Below, one piece after another: positions 1 through 6,998 of a DNA stretch of 9,741 nt. A program made the translations under genes and the position numbers. The notes under the pieces are model-generated. The model worked only from the letters and a program-made list of their open reading frames with translations, did not search any database and was not told the DNA's origin. The number at the start of each line of letters is the position of its first letter. The stretch's first letter is position 1. The stretch is from Ilumatobacteraceae bacterium (GTDB lineage: Bacteria > Actinomycetota > Acidimicrobiia > Acidimicrobiales > Ilumatobacteraceae), in assembly GCA_007122945.1 (NCBI GenBank), contig SKSP01000105.1, forward strand, positions 1 through 9,741. The letters are read 5' to 3'.

Positions 1-1145
1 CGCTCGTCGACGACATCGAGATCGTCGACGACCACGAGATGGTGGTGACGCTCACGACGTCGTTCAACTTCCCCTACATGATGGCCACGGAGCTCGGCTG
101 GGTCCCGAACAACAACCTGGTGGAAGAGCGTGGCGACGAGTTCCACATCAACCCCGCCGGTGCCGGGGCCGGCCCGTACGAGGTGGAGCGGATCTCGGAG
201 ACCGCCGGTGAGGAGATCCTGCTGACCGCCAAGGACGACTACTGGGGTGGCCCCGTCTGCATCCAGGAGCTCCGGTTCATCCACATTCCCGGCGCCCAGA
301 GCAGTTTCGACGCCTTCAACAACCGCGAGACGGACACCTACTTCGTCAACAACATCCGACACGCATCGCAACTCGAGGCCGACGGGCTGCTGCCGTACGC
401 TGCGCCCGCCGGTGGCATCAACTACGTGCTCGGCGATCAGGGCATCACGGGCAGCGGGGAGACCGCGTTCAACGATGTCAGGGTCCGTGAGGCCATGCAG
501 CTCGCGATCGACTACGACGCGGTCAACGAGCGTCTGTTCGACAACCTGACGCCGCGGAGCACGTCCGCGATCGTGCCCGAGGAGTCGCCGATCTTCCACG
601 GCATGGAAGGACCCCCGTACGACCCCGAACGAGCGGCAGAGTTGGTCGCCGAGACCATCGCCGACGGAACGTGGGACGGCAGCTTCGTCTTCATCCACGA
701 AGGCACCACGGAAGCGACCGATCAGGCCGTGCTCCTCCAGGGGCTCTGGAACGCAGTCGGGATGGACGTCGAGCTCGAGGTCGTGCCGAGCGTCCCCGGG
801 CGCGTGATCGCCGAACGGAACTTCGAGGTGGCGACGAACGGCTTCGTCGTGCTCGACCCCGTTCCGTGGTCCACACTGAACGGCTTGCAGTGCGGCAACG
901 TCCGCCAGCGAAGCGGTTTCTGCGACCCGGAGATGGACGCAGCGATCGACGAGTTGCGCGCCGCCATCACCATCGACGAGATCCAAGAAGCGCTCCGCGG
1001 CATGCAAGAGGTCTGGAACGAGACCTTCCCGGTCATCATGTTGACCCATGGGGTCTGGGCGATCGGGGCCCAGGAGCACGTACACGGGCTGCAGTTCGGG
1101 CCCGACAACACGCCGTACTACGAGACGGCGTGGGTCGAACAGTAA
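1..1145 (+). CDS. ABC transporter substrate-binding protein, family 5 (partial, 5' end missing)
   Basis: Extracellular solute-binding protein of a peptide/opine/nickel-class ABC importer; it would capture substrate outside the membrane and deliver it to the permeases encoded next. The frame is open from the first bases (codons start at position 3), so the true start, signal peptide and N-terminal lobe lie upstream. The 380 visible codons are roughly the C-terminal two thirds of a typical 500-600 residue protein. Family hallmarks include a GAGPYEVE segment near 165-188, a DDYWGG segment near 234-251, and the FNDVRVREAMQLAID motif near 468-512. The C-terminal lobe follows, with a LWNAVGMDVELE segment near 750-785. 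Two cysteines (near 891 and 921) lie ten residues apart and could form a disulfide; this is inference. It is the first gene of the operon within view. The ligand cannot be deduced: members bind peptides, glycosides, opines or metals. Confidence 0.93.
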   Translation, partial: LVDDIEIVDDHEMVVTLTTSFNFPYMMATELGWVPNNNLVEERGDEFHINPAGAGAGPYEVERISETAGEEILLTAKDDYWGGPVCIQELRFIHIPGAQSSFDAFNNRETDTYFVNNIRHASQLEADGLLPYAAPAGGINYVLGDQGITGSGETAFNDVRVREAMQLAIDYDAVNERLFDNLTPRSTSAIVPEESPIFHGMEGPPYDPERAAELVAETIADGTWDGSFVFIHEGTTEATDQAVLLQGLWNAVGMDVELEVVPSVPGRVIAERNFEVATNGFVVLDPVPWSTLNGLQCGNVRQRSGFCDPEMDAAIDELRAAITIDEIQEALRGMQEVWNETFPVIMLTHGVWAIGAQEHVHGLQFGPDNTPYYETAWVEQ

Positions 1146-1190
1146 GAGCTCGTCACGACCCAGGAGATGGAACACAGACGGGGTGGGTCA

Positions 1191-1226
1191 GGTGTGGGGT
1201 ACGCAGCACGAGGCGTGCCCCACGCC
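1191..1226 (+). terminator. Intergenic stem-loop, probable mRNA-stabilising or attenuating hairpin
   Basis: The left arm, 1191-1204 (GGTGTGGGGTACGC), pairs with the right arm, 1213-1226 (GCGTGCCCCACGCC). This gives a 14-bp stem with two G-U wobbles and no bulge, closed by an 8-nt loop (1205-1212). No T-run follows; the next bases are GCCCCCTCGG, so it does not look like a classic complete intrinsic terminator. In binding-protein operons, a hairpin in this place commonly protects the upstream mRNA or lets only part of transcription pass, so the binding protein is made in excess of the membrane components. That role is inferred here. The right arm can also fold on itself (GGCGTG CCC CACGCC, 1212-1226). 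Confidence 0.6.
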
Positions 1227-1295
1227 GCCCCCTCGGCTCGGCGCGAGCCCGCGCCGGCAAGTGACCTCAGCCGTCGGGGACGTCCGACACGAACC

Positions 1296-1301
1296 GAGAG
1301 G
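1296..1301 (+). promoter_or_regulatory. Ribosome binding site that sets the permease start
   Basis: GAGAGG lies 5 nt before the GTG at 1307 but overlaps the alternative GTG at 1301. The spacing therefore favours 1307 as the start of the DppB-like permease. The difference is only two residues. Confidence 0.55.
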
Positions 1302-1306
1302 TGCCC

Positions 1307-2446
1307 GTGCTCCGAGTCGTAGGGCTCAAGCTCGCCCAACTCGTTCCCGTGATGTTCGTCGTCAGCCTGGCGAGCTTCTTCATCCTCGAGTTGATCCCGG
1401 GTGATGCGGCTGCGGTGATCGCCGGGCCGCAGGCGACCCCGGAGAACATCGCGAACATCCGCGAGCAACTCGGCCTCAACGATCCCATCGTCGAGCGTTA
1501 CCTGACGTGGCTCGGGAACGTCGTGACCGGCGACTTCGGGCGTTCCCTCCTCCCGCCGGGGCGACCGGTGGCAGATCTGATGCGAGCGGTGCTGCCCGTC
1601 ACACTGCAGATCGCGGTGATGGCGATCGGTCTGGCACTGCTGATCTCGATCCCGGCTGCGCTCGTGGCGGCGAACCGGCCGAACCAGCCGCCCGACCGGG
1701 TGCTCAGCACGGGAGCGTTCGCGGCGATCTCGTTGCCTCCGTTCCTCGCCGCACTGCTGTTGATCTTCTTCTTCGTCTTCGAGACCGACCTCGCCCGCTG
1801 GGGCATCCTGTTCACCGGGGTGGTCGCGATCCTGTACTACGCCAACGCCGCGCGCGCCCGAGCTCAGCGGTACCCGGCGGGCAGGCACCGTCACCGGTAC
1901 GTGCTCAGGACCGGATCTGTGTTCGCGGTCACGACGCTCGCGCTCGTCGCTCTCGTCGTCTTCCTGCCCGACTTCCCCCGCCAGGGCTTCAGCCGCATCA
2001 CCGGCTCCGCCGGCCTGGGCGCCAACCTCCGTACGGCCTTCCTGCCCGCCCTGACCCTGGCCCTCACGGAGGCAGCGGTCTGGATGCGACTCCTCCGGAG
2101 CGATCTGATGTCCACCCTGCAGGAGGACTTCATCCTCGCCGCGCGAGCCAAGGGCATGCCACGGTGGCGCGTGCTGCTCACCGATGCACTTCGCCCATCG
2201 TCGTTCTCGTTGATCACCGTGCTCGGCGTCTCCCTCGGACGCGCCGTCGGGGGCACGGTCATCGTCGAGCGGATCTTCAACCTCCCGGGGGTGGGTACCT
2301 TGATGGTGCAATCGATCGTGGGAAAGGACATCCCCGTCGTGCAGATCGCCGTTCTGCTGCTCGCGAGCTTCTACGTACTCGTCAACGCAGGTGTCGACAT
2401 CGCGTACGGCTACCTCGATCCGAGGATTCGTCGTGGCCGCGTCTGA
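1307..2446 (+). CDS. Peptide-class ABC transporter permease, DppB/OppB-like, with extra membrane segments
   Basis: Inner-membrane permease that would pair with the next gene product to form the import channel. The GTG at 1307 is chosen over GTG 1301 because GAGAGG is correctly spaced; this gives 379 residues against about 305-340 for usual family members. Hydrophobic segments lie near residues 8-30, 99-122, 134-158, 163-181, 203-220, 246-262, 300-320 and 344-364. The NIREQLGLNDP and GDFGRS motifs (about 49-80) and the C-terminal GYLDPRIR are typical of DppB proteins. The cytoplasmic EAA loop that contacts the ATPase is clear at about 273-298 (LAARAKGMPRWRVLL). The odd part is residues about 160-240: two additional hydrophobic stretches joined by an Arg/His-rich loop (ARARAQRYPAGRHRHR), where ordinary members have only a short loop before the LPALTLAL helix. 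The frame stays open across it, so this is not a frameshift. Confidence 0.93.
   Translation: MLRVVGLKLAQLVPVMFVVSLASFFILELIPGDAAAVIAGPQATPENIANIREQLGLNDPIVERYLTWLGNVVTGDFGRSLLPPGRPVADLMRAVLPVTLQIAVMAIGLALLISIPAALVAANRPNQPPDRVLSTGAFAAISLPPFLAALLLIFFFVFETDLARWGILFTGVVAILYYANAARARAQRYPAGRHRHRYVLRTGSVFAVTTLALVALVVFLPDFPRQGFSRITGSAGLGANLRTAFLPALTLALTEAAVWMRLLRSDLMSTLQEDFILAARAKGMPRWRVLLTDALRPSSFSLITVLGVSLGRAVGGTVIVERIFNLPGVGTLMVQSIVGKDIPVVQIAVLLLASFYVLVNAGVDIAYGYLDPRIRRGRV
2422..2426 (+). promoter_or_regulatory. Ribosome binding site deciding the second permease start
   Basis: GAGGA lies 6 nt before the GTG at 2433, inside the last codons of the preceding permease gene. It supports a 14-bp gene overlap. 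The earlier in-frame ATG at 2391 would overlap the conserved C-terminus of the upstream permease by 56 bp. Confidence 0.55.
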
Positions 2447-3521
2447 ACAGCCCGCACGCGCGGCCCCGATGTCGGCGCCCGGGCGCTCCGACGCGGTCAT
2501 CGCCGGCCGCCTGCCGCTGAATCACCGCTCCGGGCTGTTCGGGGCCGGGTTGCTGGTGGCCGGTCTCGTGCTGACCTGGGTGTCGTTGATGCGGCTCGAC
2601 GCGAGCGCTGGTTTCATCAAGTACATCCTCGTCGCCGTGGCCCTGGGAGCGGTCTTCCAGGGCCTCAAACTGGTGTCGAAGTGGATCTTCGGACCACTCT
2701 TCGACCTCGGGCTCTGGCTCAGCGCCCTCTGGATCAGCCTGTTGGTCCTGATCGCGGTCTTCGCCGATCTGCTCCCGCTCCGCGAGTCCCGGGACGTCTC
2801 CCAGGCGTTGCAGGCACCGATCCGGCAACGGCCGAACCTCTTCTCCAGCCATCCACTCGGTACCGATGCACAGGGCCTCGACATCCTGGGTGGGTTGGTG
2901 TACGGCGCGCGGGTCTCGTTGATCGTCGGTTTCGGCGCCGTGCTCATCGGGATCACCGTCGGTCTCACGGTCGGTCTCGCAGCGGGGTACTACCGCGGCA
3001 AGCTGGAGTCCGCGGTGTCGTTCCTGACCGACTCGATGCTGGCGTTCCCCCCACTCATCCTCCTGCTCGCCATGGTCGCGGTGCTGAGTCCCACCGTCGC
3101 CAACGTCACGGTCGCGCTCGCCGTCATCAGCGTCCCGACCTACATCCGGCTCGCGCGCGCCAACACGTTGGCCTTCGCGCAGCGCGAGTTCGTCCTGTCG
3201 GCGCGGCTGCTCGGTGAGCGCAACCCGGCGATCATCAGCCGTGAACTGCTGCCGAACGTGTTGTTGCCCGTGGTCTCGTTCAGCTTCGTCATCATCGCCG
3301 TGTTCATCGTGACCGAGGCGTCGCTGAGCTTCCTGGGGCTGAGCATCTCGCGACCCAACCCGACCTGGGGGAACATGATCGCCGCCGGCGAGACGCGCCT
3401 CAACGATCACCCCCATGCGGTGGCAGTTCCAGGCGTGGCACTGTTCCTCACGGTGTTCTCGTTCAACCGGATCGGCGACCGGGCCAGGAAGATGTGGGAC
3501 CCGAGAGAGGCGAAGCTCTGA
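2433..3521 (+). CDS. Peptide-class ABC transporter permease, DppC/OppC-like, with extended N-terminus
   Basis: Second inner-membrane permease of the importer. From the GTG at 2433 (GAGGA 6 nt upstream) it has 362 residues, against about 280-310 for usual DppC proteins. Three hydrophobic segments precede the core, near residues 34-53, 61-82 and 92-114; the family normally has one. The conserved HPLGTDAQGLD motif follows at about 140-150, then core helices near 160-186, 206-232, 276-302 and 330-343. The EAA loop is at about 251-275 (REFVLSARLLGERNPAII). SLSFLGLSI, PNPTWGNMI and a C-terminal DPR are standard for the family. The start overlaps the upstream stop by 14 bp, implying coupled translation. 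The function is confident. The extra N-terminal helices are real in the reading frame, but their role is unknown. Confidence 0.93.
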   Translation: MAASEQPARAAPMSAPGRSDAVIAGRLPLNHRSGLFGAGLLVAGLVLTWVSLMRLDASAGFIKYILVAVALGAVFQGLKLVSKWIFGPLFDLGLWLSALWISLLVLIAVFADLLPLRESRDVSQALQAPIRQRPNLFSSHPLGTDAQGLDILGGLVYGARVSLIVGFGAVLIGITVGLTVGLAAGYYRGKLESAVSFLTDSMLAFPPLILLLAMVAVLSPTVANVTVALAVISVPTYIRLARANTLAFAQREFVLSARLLGERNPAIISRELLPNVLLPVVSFSFVIIAVFIVTEASLSFLGLSISRPNPTWGNMIAAGETRLNDHPHAVAVPGVALFLTVFSFNRIGDRARKMWDPREAKL

Positions 3522-4123
3522 ACCGTGCAGCCTCCCCGCCGCTCACGCGCCCACCCGCCGATCCGTGGCGTCGTGCCGTGGCTCGATTCATCGATCTCGC
3601 GATCGTCGCCACCCTGCTGTGGACGCTCGTGCTGTTCCAGGTGTTCTGGTTCATGGACCGTCTGTCGCAACGCGTGGATCCGGAACCTTGGGGGCGCTGG
3701 TTCGCCCCGACCGTCGCGTTCGTCGTCATCTTCGCGGTCTTCGAGGTCCTGTTCCTGGTCCGGAACCGGGGCCAGACGCCGGGTAAGGACGTCATGAAGA
3801 TCCGGGTGGTACCACGCCGCGCGGGCGGAAAGATCTCGGTCGTGCGTGCCGTACGGCGATGGGTGCTGCTGGGGGTGGCCGCGCTCGTCCATCCGATCTG
3901 GATGGCCGCCCTCGTGCTCGGGATCGTCGGACTGCCGGCGGCGATGACCGGCCGGCGCAGCATGTGCGACCGACTGGCCGGCACCGTCGTGGTGCACTAC
4001 GACCGGGACCGTGAGGACCCGACGGCGCGGCGACCGATCAACCGACGTGAGCGACGCGAGCGACGACGTCGCGAGCGCGAGGGCGAGGCGCCGCCCGTCG
4101 ACGACAAGGAGAAGCGACCGTGA
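3494..4123 (+). CDS. RDD family membrane protein inside the transporter operon
   Basis: Small integral membrane protein of the RDD family (209 residues from the GTG at 3494). RDD hallmarks are visible: the arginine and aspartate of RFID (residues 31-34) opening the first helix, the GQTPGK motif at about 93-98, and CDRLAGT at about 158-164. Three hydrophobic segments lie near 35-54, 69-89 and 123-150. The tail from about 171 is very rich in Arg and Glu and is probably cytoplasmic. The start is uncertain. GTG 3494 has AGGA 4 nt upstream and overlaps the permease gene by 28 bp. A CTG at 3518 would form a CTGA overlap with the permease stop, 7 nt after GAGAGAGG. The 3' end overlaps the next ATPase start (GTGA). 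Some RDD proteins have been linked to ion or solute transport, but most are uncharacterised. Its role with the importer is unknown. Confidence 0.85.
   Translation: MGPERGEALNRAASPPLTRPPADPWRRAVARFIDLAIVATLLWTLVLFQVFWFMDRLSQRVDPEPWGRWFAPTVAFVVIFAVFEVLFLVRNRGQTPGKDVMKIRVVPRRAGGKISVVRAVRRWVLLGVAALVHPIWMAALVLGIVGLPAAMTGRRSMCDRLAGTVVVHYDRDREDPTARRPINRRERRERRRREREGEAPPVDDKEKRP
4106..4111 (+). promoter_or_regulatory. Strong ribosome binding site of the first ATPase gene
   Basis: AAGGAG lies 8 nt before the GTG at 4120, within the last codons of the RDD gene. It fixes the ATPase start at the GTGA overlap. Confidence 0.65.
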
Positions 4124-5169
4124 GCGAGAGTACGAACCCATCACCGCCGCTCTTGCGCGTCCGCAACCTGAGCACCGGGTTCGAGACGCCTCGCGGGCTC
4201 CTGTGGGCCGTCGACGGCGTGTCGTTCGATCTGGACCAGGGTCGCACCATGGGAGTCGTGGGCGAGTCGGGTTCCGGTAAGTCCGTGTTGGTGCGCACGG
4301 TCATGAACCTGCTCGCCGCCAATGCCGTGGTTCCCGACGACGGTGAGGTCCTGTTCCGGGGGCGGAACGTTCGCGACCTCGATGCGATCGAGGAGCGACA
4401 CTTCTGGGGCACCGAGATGGCGATGGTGTTCCAGGACCCGATGACGTCGCTGAACCCGGTCAAGCGCATCGGTCGCCAGCTGACCGAGTCGATCCGGTTC
4501 CACCTGGGCCTCGACGACGATGCGGCGACCGAACGCGCGCTCGAGCTGATGAACCAGGTCGGGATCCCCGAGCCGAAGAAGCGGTTGCGCCAGTACCCCC
4601 ACGAGCTCTCGGGTGGCATGCGCCAGCGGGTCGTGATCGCGATCGCGCTGTCGTGTTCGCCCAAGCTGTTGATCGCCGACGAGCCGACGACTGCGCTCGA
4701 CGTGACGGTGCAGCGACAGATCCTCGACCTGCTCGGTCGCATCCAACGAGAGACCGACATGGCGATGATCCTGATCACTCACGACCTCGGCGTCGTCGCG
4801 AGCTACACCGACGAGATCGCCGTCATGTACGGAGGCCAGATCGTCGAGCACGCGGCGACGAGCGACCTGTTCGAGGACCTGGCCCATCCGTACACCGAGG
4901 CGCTGTTGGCATCGATCCCTCGGATCGACCTGCCGAGCCATGCGAGGCTGCAGGCGATCGGTGGCCGGCCGCCCGACATGGTGGCACCACCGCCGGGCTG
5001 TCGGTTCGCGCCGCGATGCGCCTATCGCACCGATGAGTGCGAGGCGGCGATCCCCGAGCTGATCTCGGTCGCCGACCGGATGCACACCTGCCGTTGCATC
5101 CGACCGCTGGTCTCGCACCGCGACGTCGCCGAGGCGGTCGTCGCGCCGAATCGTCCGGGGTCGAGCTGA
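4120..5169 (+). CDS. Peptide-class ABC transporter ATP-binding protein, DppD/OppD-like
   Basis: Cytoplasmic ATPase that, with the next gene product, would power the importer by ATP hydrolysis. It has 349 residues, normal for the family. Visible motifs are Walker A GESGSGKS (48-55), Q-loop Gln105 in VFQDPMTSLNP, signature LSGGM (163-167), Walker B LLIADE (183-188) with the catalytic Glu188, D-loop ALDV and switch His221 in THDLG. The C-terminal oligopeptide-transporter extension has PPGCRFAPRC and further cysteines: Cys294, 300, 307 and 324, with 326 beside it. These match the pattern that binds a [4Fe-4S] cluster in structurally studied DppD-type proteins; cluster binding here is inferred. 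The GTG start is set by AAGGAG and overlaps the RDD stop by 4 bp. The stop overlaps the next ATG (TGATG). No motif residue is missing. Confidence 0.95.
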   Translation: MSESTNPSPPLLRVRNLSTGFETPRGLLWAVDGVSFDLDQGRTMGVVGESGSGKSVLVRTVMNLLAANAVVPDDGEVLFRGRNVRDLDAIEERHFWGTEMAMVFQDPMTSLNPVKRIGRQLTESIRFHLGLDDDAATERALELMNQVGIPEPKKRLRQYPHELSGGMRQRVVIAIALSCSPKLLIADEPTTALDVTVQRQILDLLGRIQRETDMAMILITHDLGVVASYTDEIAVMYGGQIVEHAATSDLFEDLAHPYTEALLASIPRIDLPSHARLQAIGGRPPDMVAPPPGCRFAPRCAYRTDECEAAIPELISVADRMHTCRCIRPLVSHRDVAEAVVAPNRPGSS

Positions 5170-6215
5170 TGGCGGGAGTCGGAGAGGCCCACCTTCGCAC
5201 GGACTCGACACCGCTGCTGTCGGTCGAGGGCCTGGTCGTCGAGTTCCCGGCCGGCCGCCAGGGCGTCGTGCACGCGGTGTCGGGCATCAGCTTCGACGTT
5301 CTCGAGGGCGAGACGGTCGGACTCGTGGGCGAGTCCGGATGTGGCAAGACGAGCACCGGTCGGGCGATCATGCAGGCGCCACGCCCGACATCGGGCTCGG
5401 TGACGCTCGACGGGACCGATCTCGCGTCGCTCGACGCGAAGAGCCTTCGTCGGATCCGTCCGGACTTCCAGATGATCCTCCAGGATTCGATCTCGTCGTT
5501 GAACCCGCGCCGCAAGGTGAAAGACATCGTGGCGCGGGGCTTGCGCGTCTGGAACCGAGGAAGTCGCGACGAGATCGACGCGAAGGTCCGCGAGGTGCTC
5601 GACGCGGTGGGACTCGACCCCGAAGTGGTCGGCAGCCGTCGTCCGCATCAGTTCTCGGGCGGGCAGTGCCAGCGGATCTGCATCGCCCGGGCATTGGTGC
5701 TCGATCCGAAGTTGATCGTCTGCGACGAGCCGGTTTCGGCGCTCGACGTGTCGGTGCAGGCCCAGATCCTGAACATCCTCCGGGACATGAAGGAACGGTA
5801 CGGACTGACGCTGCTGTTCATCTCCCACGATCTCGGCGTGGTGAAGAACGTCAGCGACAGGGTGATCGTGATGTACCTCGGGAAGATCTGCGAGGTGGGG
5901 TCGCCCGACGTGCTGTACGCGAACCCGGCCCACCACTACACCGAGCTGCTGATCGAGTCGATCCCGCATCCGGACCCGTCGGCGCGGTCGCGCGACGACC
6001 TCTTCGGGCGCACCGCGGTGGACCCACCCTCACCGATCGACCCGCCGTCGGGCTGCCGGTTCCGCACCCGCTGTCCGGCTGCTCAGGAGCGTTGCCGCGA
6101 CGAGGAGCCCCAGATTCGCGAGATCGGCCCGGGACACTTCGTCGCCTGCCACTTCCCCGTGGAGCGGTCGGCGAACGCCGCAGCGGGACCCGGCGGCGAC
6201 ATCGCCGGGGAGTGA
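5169..6215 (+). CDS. Peptide-class ABC transporter ATP-binding protein, DppF/OppF-like
   Basis: Second cytoplasmic ATPase of the importer, 348 residues from the ATG at 5169. The frame is open further upstream, but that stretch lies inside the preceding gene, and the TGATG junction with its stop is a typical coupled start. No strong ribosome binding site is seen; GGGG lies 8 nt upstream. Motifs are Walker A GESGCGKT (54-61), Q-loop Gln105 in MILQDSISSLNP, signature FSGGQ (162-166) followed by CQR, Walker B LIVCDE (182-187) and switch His220 in SHDLG. The C-terminal extension carries GCRFRTRCP with Cys296, 302, 309 and 327, again the spacing of a possible [4Fe-4S] site. The NTPase motifs are intact, so a heterodimer with two competent ATPases is expected. 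It is the last gene of the operon, and its stop is 17 bp from the stop of a convergent gene. Confidence 0.95.
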   Translation: MAGVGEAHLRTDSTPLLSVEGLVVEFPAGRQGVVHAVSGISFDVLEGETVGLVGESGCGKTSTGRAIMQAPRPTSGSVTLDGTDLASLDAKSLRRIRPDFQMILQDSISSLNPRRKVKDIVARGLRVWNRGSRDEIDAKVREVLDAVGLDPEVVGSRRPHQFSGGQCQRICIARALVLDPKLIVCDEPVSALDVSVQAQILNILRDMKERYGLTLLFISHDLGVVKNVSDRVIVMYLGKICEVGSPDVLYANPAHHYTELLIESIPHPDPSARSRDDLFGRTAVDPPSPIDPPSGCRFRTRCPAAQERCRDEEPQIREIGPGHFVACHFPVERSANAAAGPGGDIAGE

Positions 6216-6232
6216 TCGGGGTCGGCGTGAGG

Positions 6233-6958
6233 TCAGGGCCGGTCGGGGAGTTGCAGCACGGCGACCACGGCTCCAAAGGGTCCGCCGACGATCGGGGCGA
6301 GCGTGCCCGGATCGTTCCATGCGACACAGCCCACCCCGGCCGGCGCATCGCCGTCGACGTCCACGTCTCCCTCGACGACCACGACGAACGCGCCGTCGCC
6401 GCCGATCTCCATCTCCGGACCCGCCTCGCCGGCGTCGAGCCGGACACGGCTCACGCGTAACCCGTCGTCGTCCTCGCGGAGGGTGGCGACGGCCGTGGCT
6501 GCGTCGGGTTCGGCAGCGAGGTCGAACGAGACGTTCCGCCGGCGGTCGGCCGGGCGGGGGTCGGCTCGCAACCGTTCGGCCAACTCGGAACGGCGGTCAG
6601 GCATGTAGTGGGCACCGCACGCGCTCTCCGAACGCAACGTGAGGAACGACACCCCCTCGTCGATCGGCTGCAGCGGACCGTAGGGCGTCAGCCGGTCGGC
6701 GTAGTGCACCGTTCCGGCCGCCACGCGATGGTTGGCGAACTCGGCTGCACCCCAGCAGAAGACTTGGAACTGATCGACGGGGTGGTAATGGACCCGGAGC
6801 GCCGGCCGATCGGACCGCATGCGGACCAGGAACGCCTGCCGCTCGAAGCGTTCGTAGTCGGGGTCGCGGAAATCCCCCGCCGGGACGTCACCGAGGTAGC
6901 CCTCGACGCCGGTCGGTTGGTCGGTGGGTTCGAGCCGGGTCGGGACTCCCCACTGCAC
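6233..6958 (-). CDS. Cupin-like two-domain protein of unknown function
   Basis: A 241-residue soluble protein without signal peptide or membrane segment. The GTG start at 6958 is supported by GAGGTGA 6 nt upstream. The first half holds a cupin-like core: HYHPVDQFQVFCWG (57-70) resembles cupin motif 1 (HxH, with Gln where Glu is usual), and a later stretch with GTVHY (82-86) and PYGP resembles motif 2. The second half (about 165-238) repeats a similar beta-rich pattern, GAFVVVVEGDVDVDG then GTLAPI, but lacks the HxH pair, so it looks like a degenerate cupin half. A bicupin with one metal site is the best reading; this is inference from pattern. It is probably co-transcribed with the amidohydrolase gene 40 bp upstream, which suggests a helper or ring-modifying enzyme in the same pathway. 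The reaction is unknown. Confidence 0.65.
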   Translation of the reverse strand: MQWGVPTRLEPTDQPTGVEGYLGDVPAGDFRDPDYERFERQAFLVRMRSDRPALRVHYHPVDQFQVFCWGAAEFANHRVAAGTVHYADRLTPYGPLQPIDEGVSFLTLRSESACGAHYMPDRRSELAERLRADPRPADRRRNVSFDLAAEPDAATAVATLREDDDGLRVSRVRLDAGEAGPEMEIGGDGAFVVVVEGDVDVDGDAPAGVGCVAWNDPGTLAPIVGGPFGAVVAVLQLPDRP

Positions 6959-6964
6959 GTGTCG

Positions 6965-6971
6965 TCACCTC
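6965..6971 (-). promoter_or_regulatory. Ribosome binding site of the cupin-like gene
   Basis: GAGGTGA on the minus strand lies 6 nt before the GTG at 6958. It is a near-perfect anti-16S match and supports that non-ATG start. Confidence 0.6.
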
Positions 6972-6998
6972 GGCGATCGCGTCGTCGGCTCGGATGGC

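Larger units (their letters stand above)
1146..1306 (+). other. Intergenic spacer with hairpins between binding-protein and permease genes
   Basis: Non-coding gap of about 155-161 bp, depending on the permease start, and the largest gap in the operon. It holds one strong inverted repeat (1191-1226) and weaker, partly overlapping ones: GGCTCG/CGAGCC (1235-1240 with 1244-1249), an alternative CGGCGCG/CGCGCCG pairing (1239-1245 with 1250-1256), and GTCGG/CCGAC (1273-1277 with 1284-1288). It ends in the GAGAGG ribosome binding site of the permease gene. I see no convincing promoter. The downstream genes are therefore probably expressed by readthrough from the binding-protein gene. Confidence 0.6.

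Noticed and set aside
4..32. Direct repeat of TCGTCGACGAC (4-14 and 22-32)
   Set aside because: It lies inside the binding-protein coding sequence and encodes similar VDD segments separated by a few residues. Codon bias explains it.
2391..2432. Upstream ATG start for the DppC-like permease
   Set aside because: It would overlap the conserved C-terminus of the preceding permease by 56 bp, and its residues mirror an out-of-frame read of that end. The GTG at 2433 has a well-spaced ribosome binding site.
1118..2500. Long minus-strand open frame (460 codons) opposite the first permease, and similar ones at 2382-3416, 4141-5211 and 8294-9595
   Set aside because: The translations are rich in charged residues, low in hydrophobic core and match no family, while the opposite strand encodes clear conserved proteins. 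They are shadows caused by high third-position G+C.
5037..5168. N-terminal extension of the DppF-like ATPase
   Set aside because: The open frame upstream of 5169 lies inside the DppD-like gene and reads as Arg/Pro-rich sequence without family similarity. The TGATG junction gives the expected start.
6194..6207. Hairpin CGGCG-ACAT-CGCCG at the end of the last ATPase gene as a transcription terminator
   Set aside because: Only 5 bp of stem, located within the coding sequence and without a following T-run. Too weak to call for the convergent junction.
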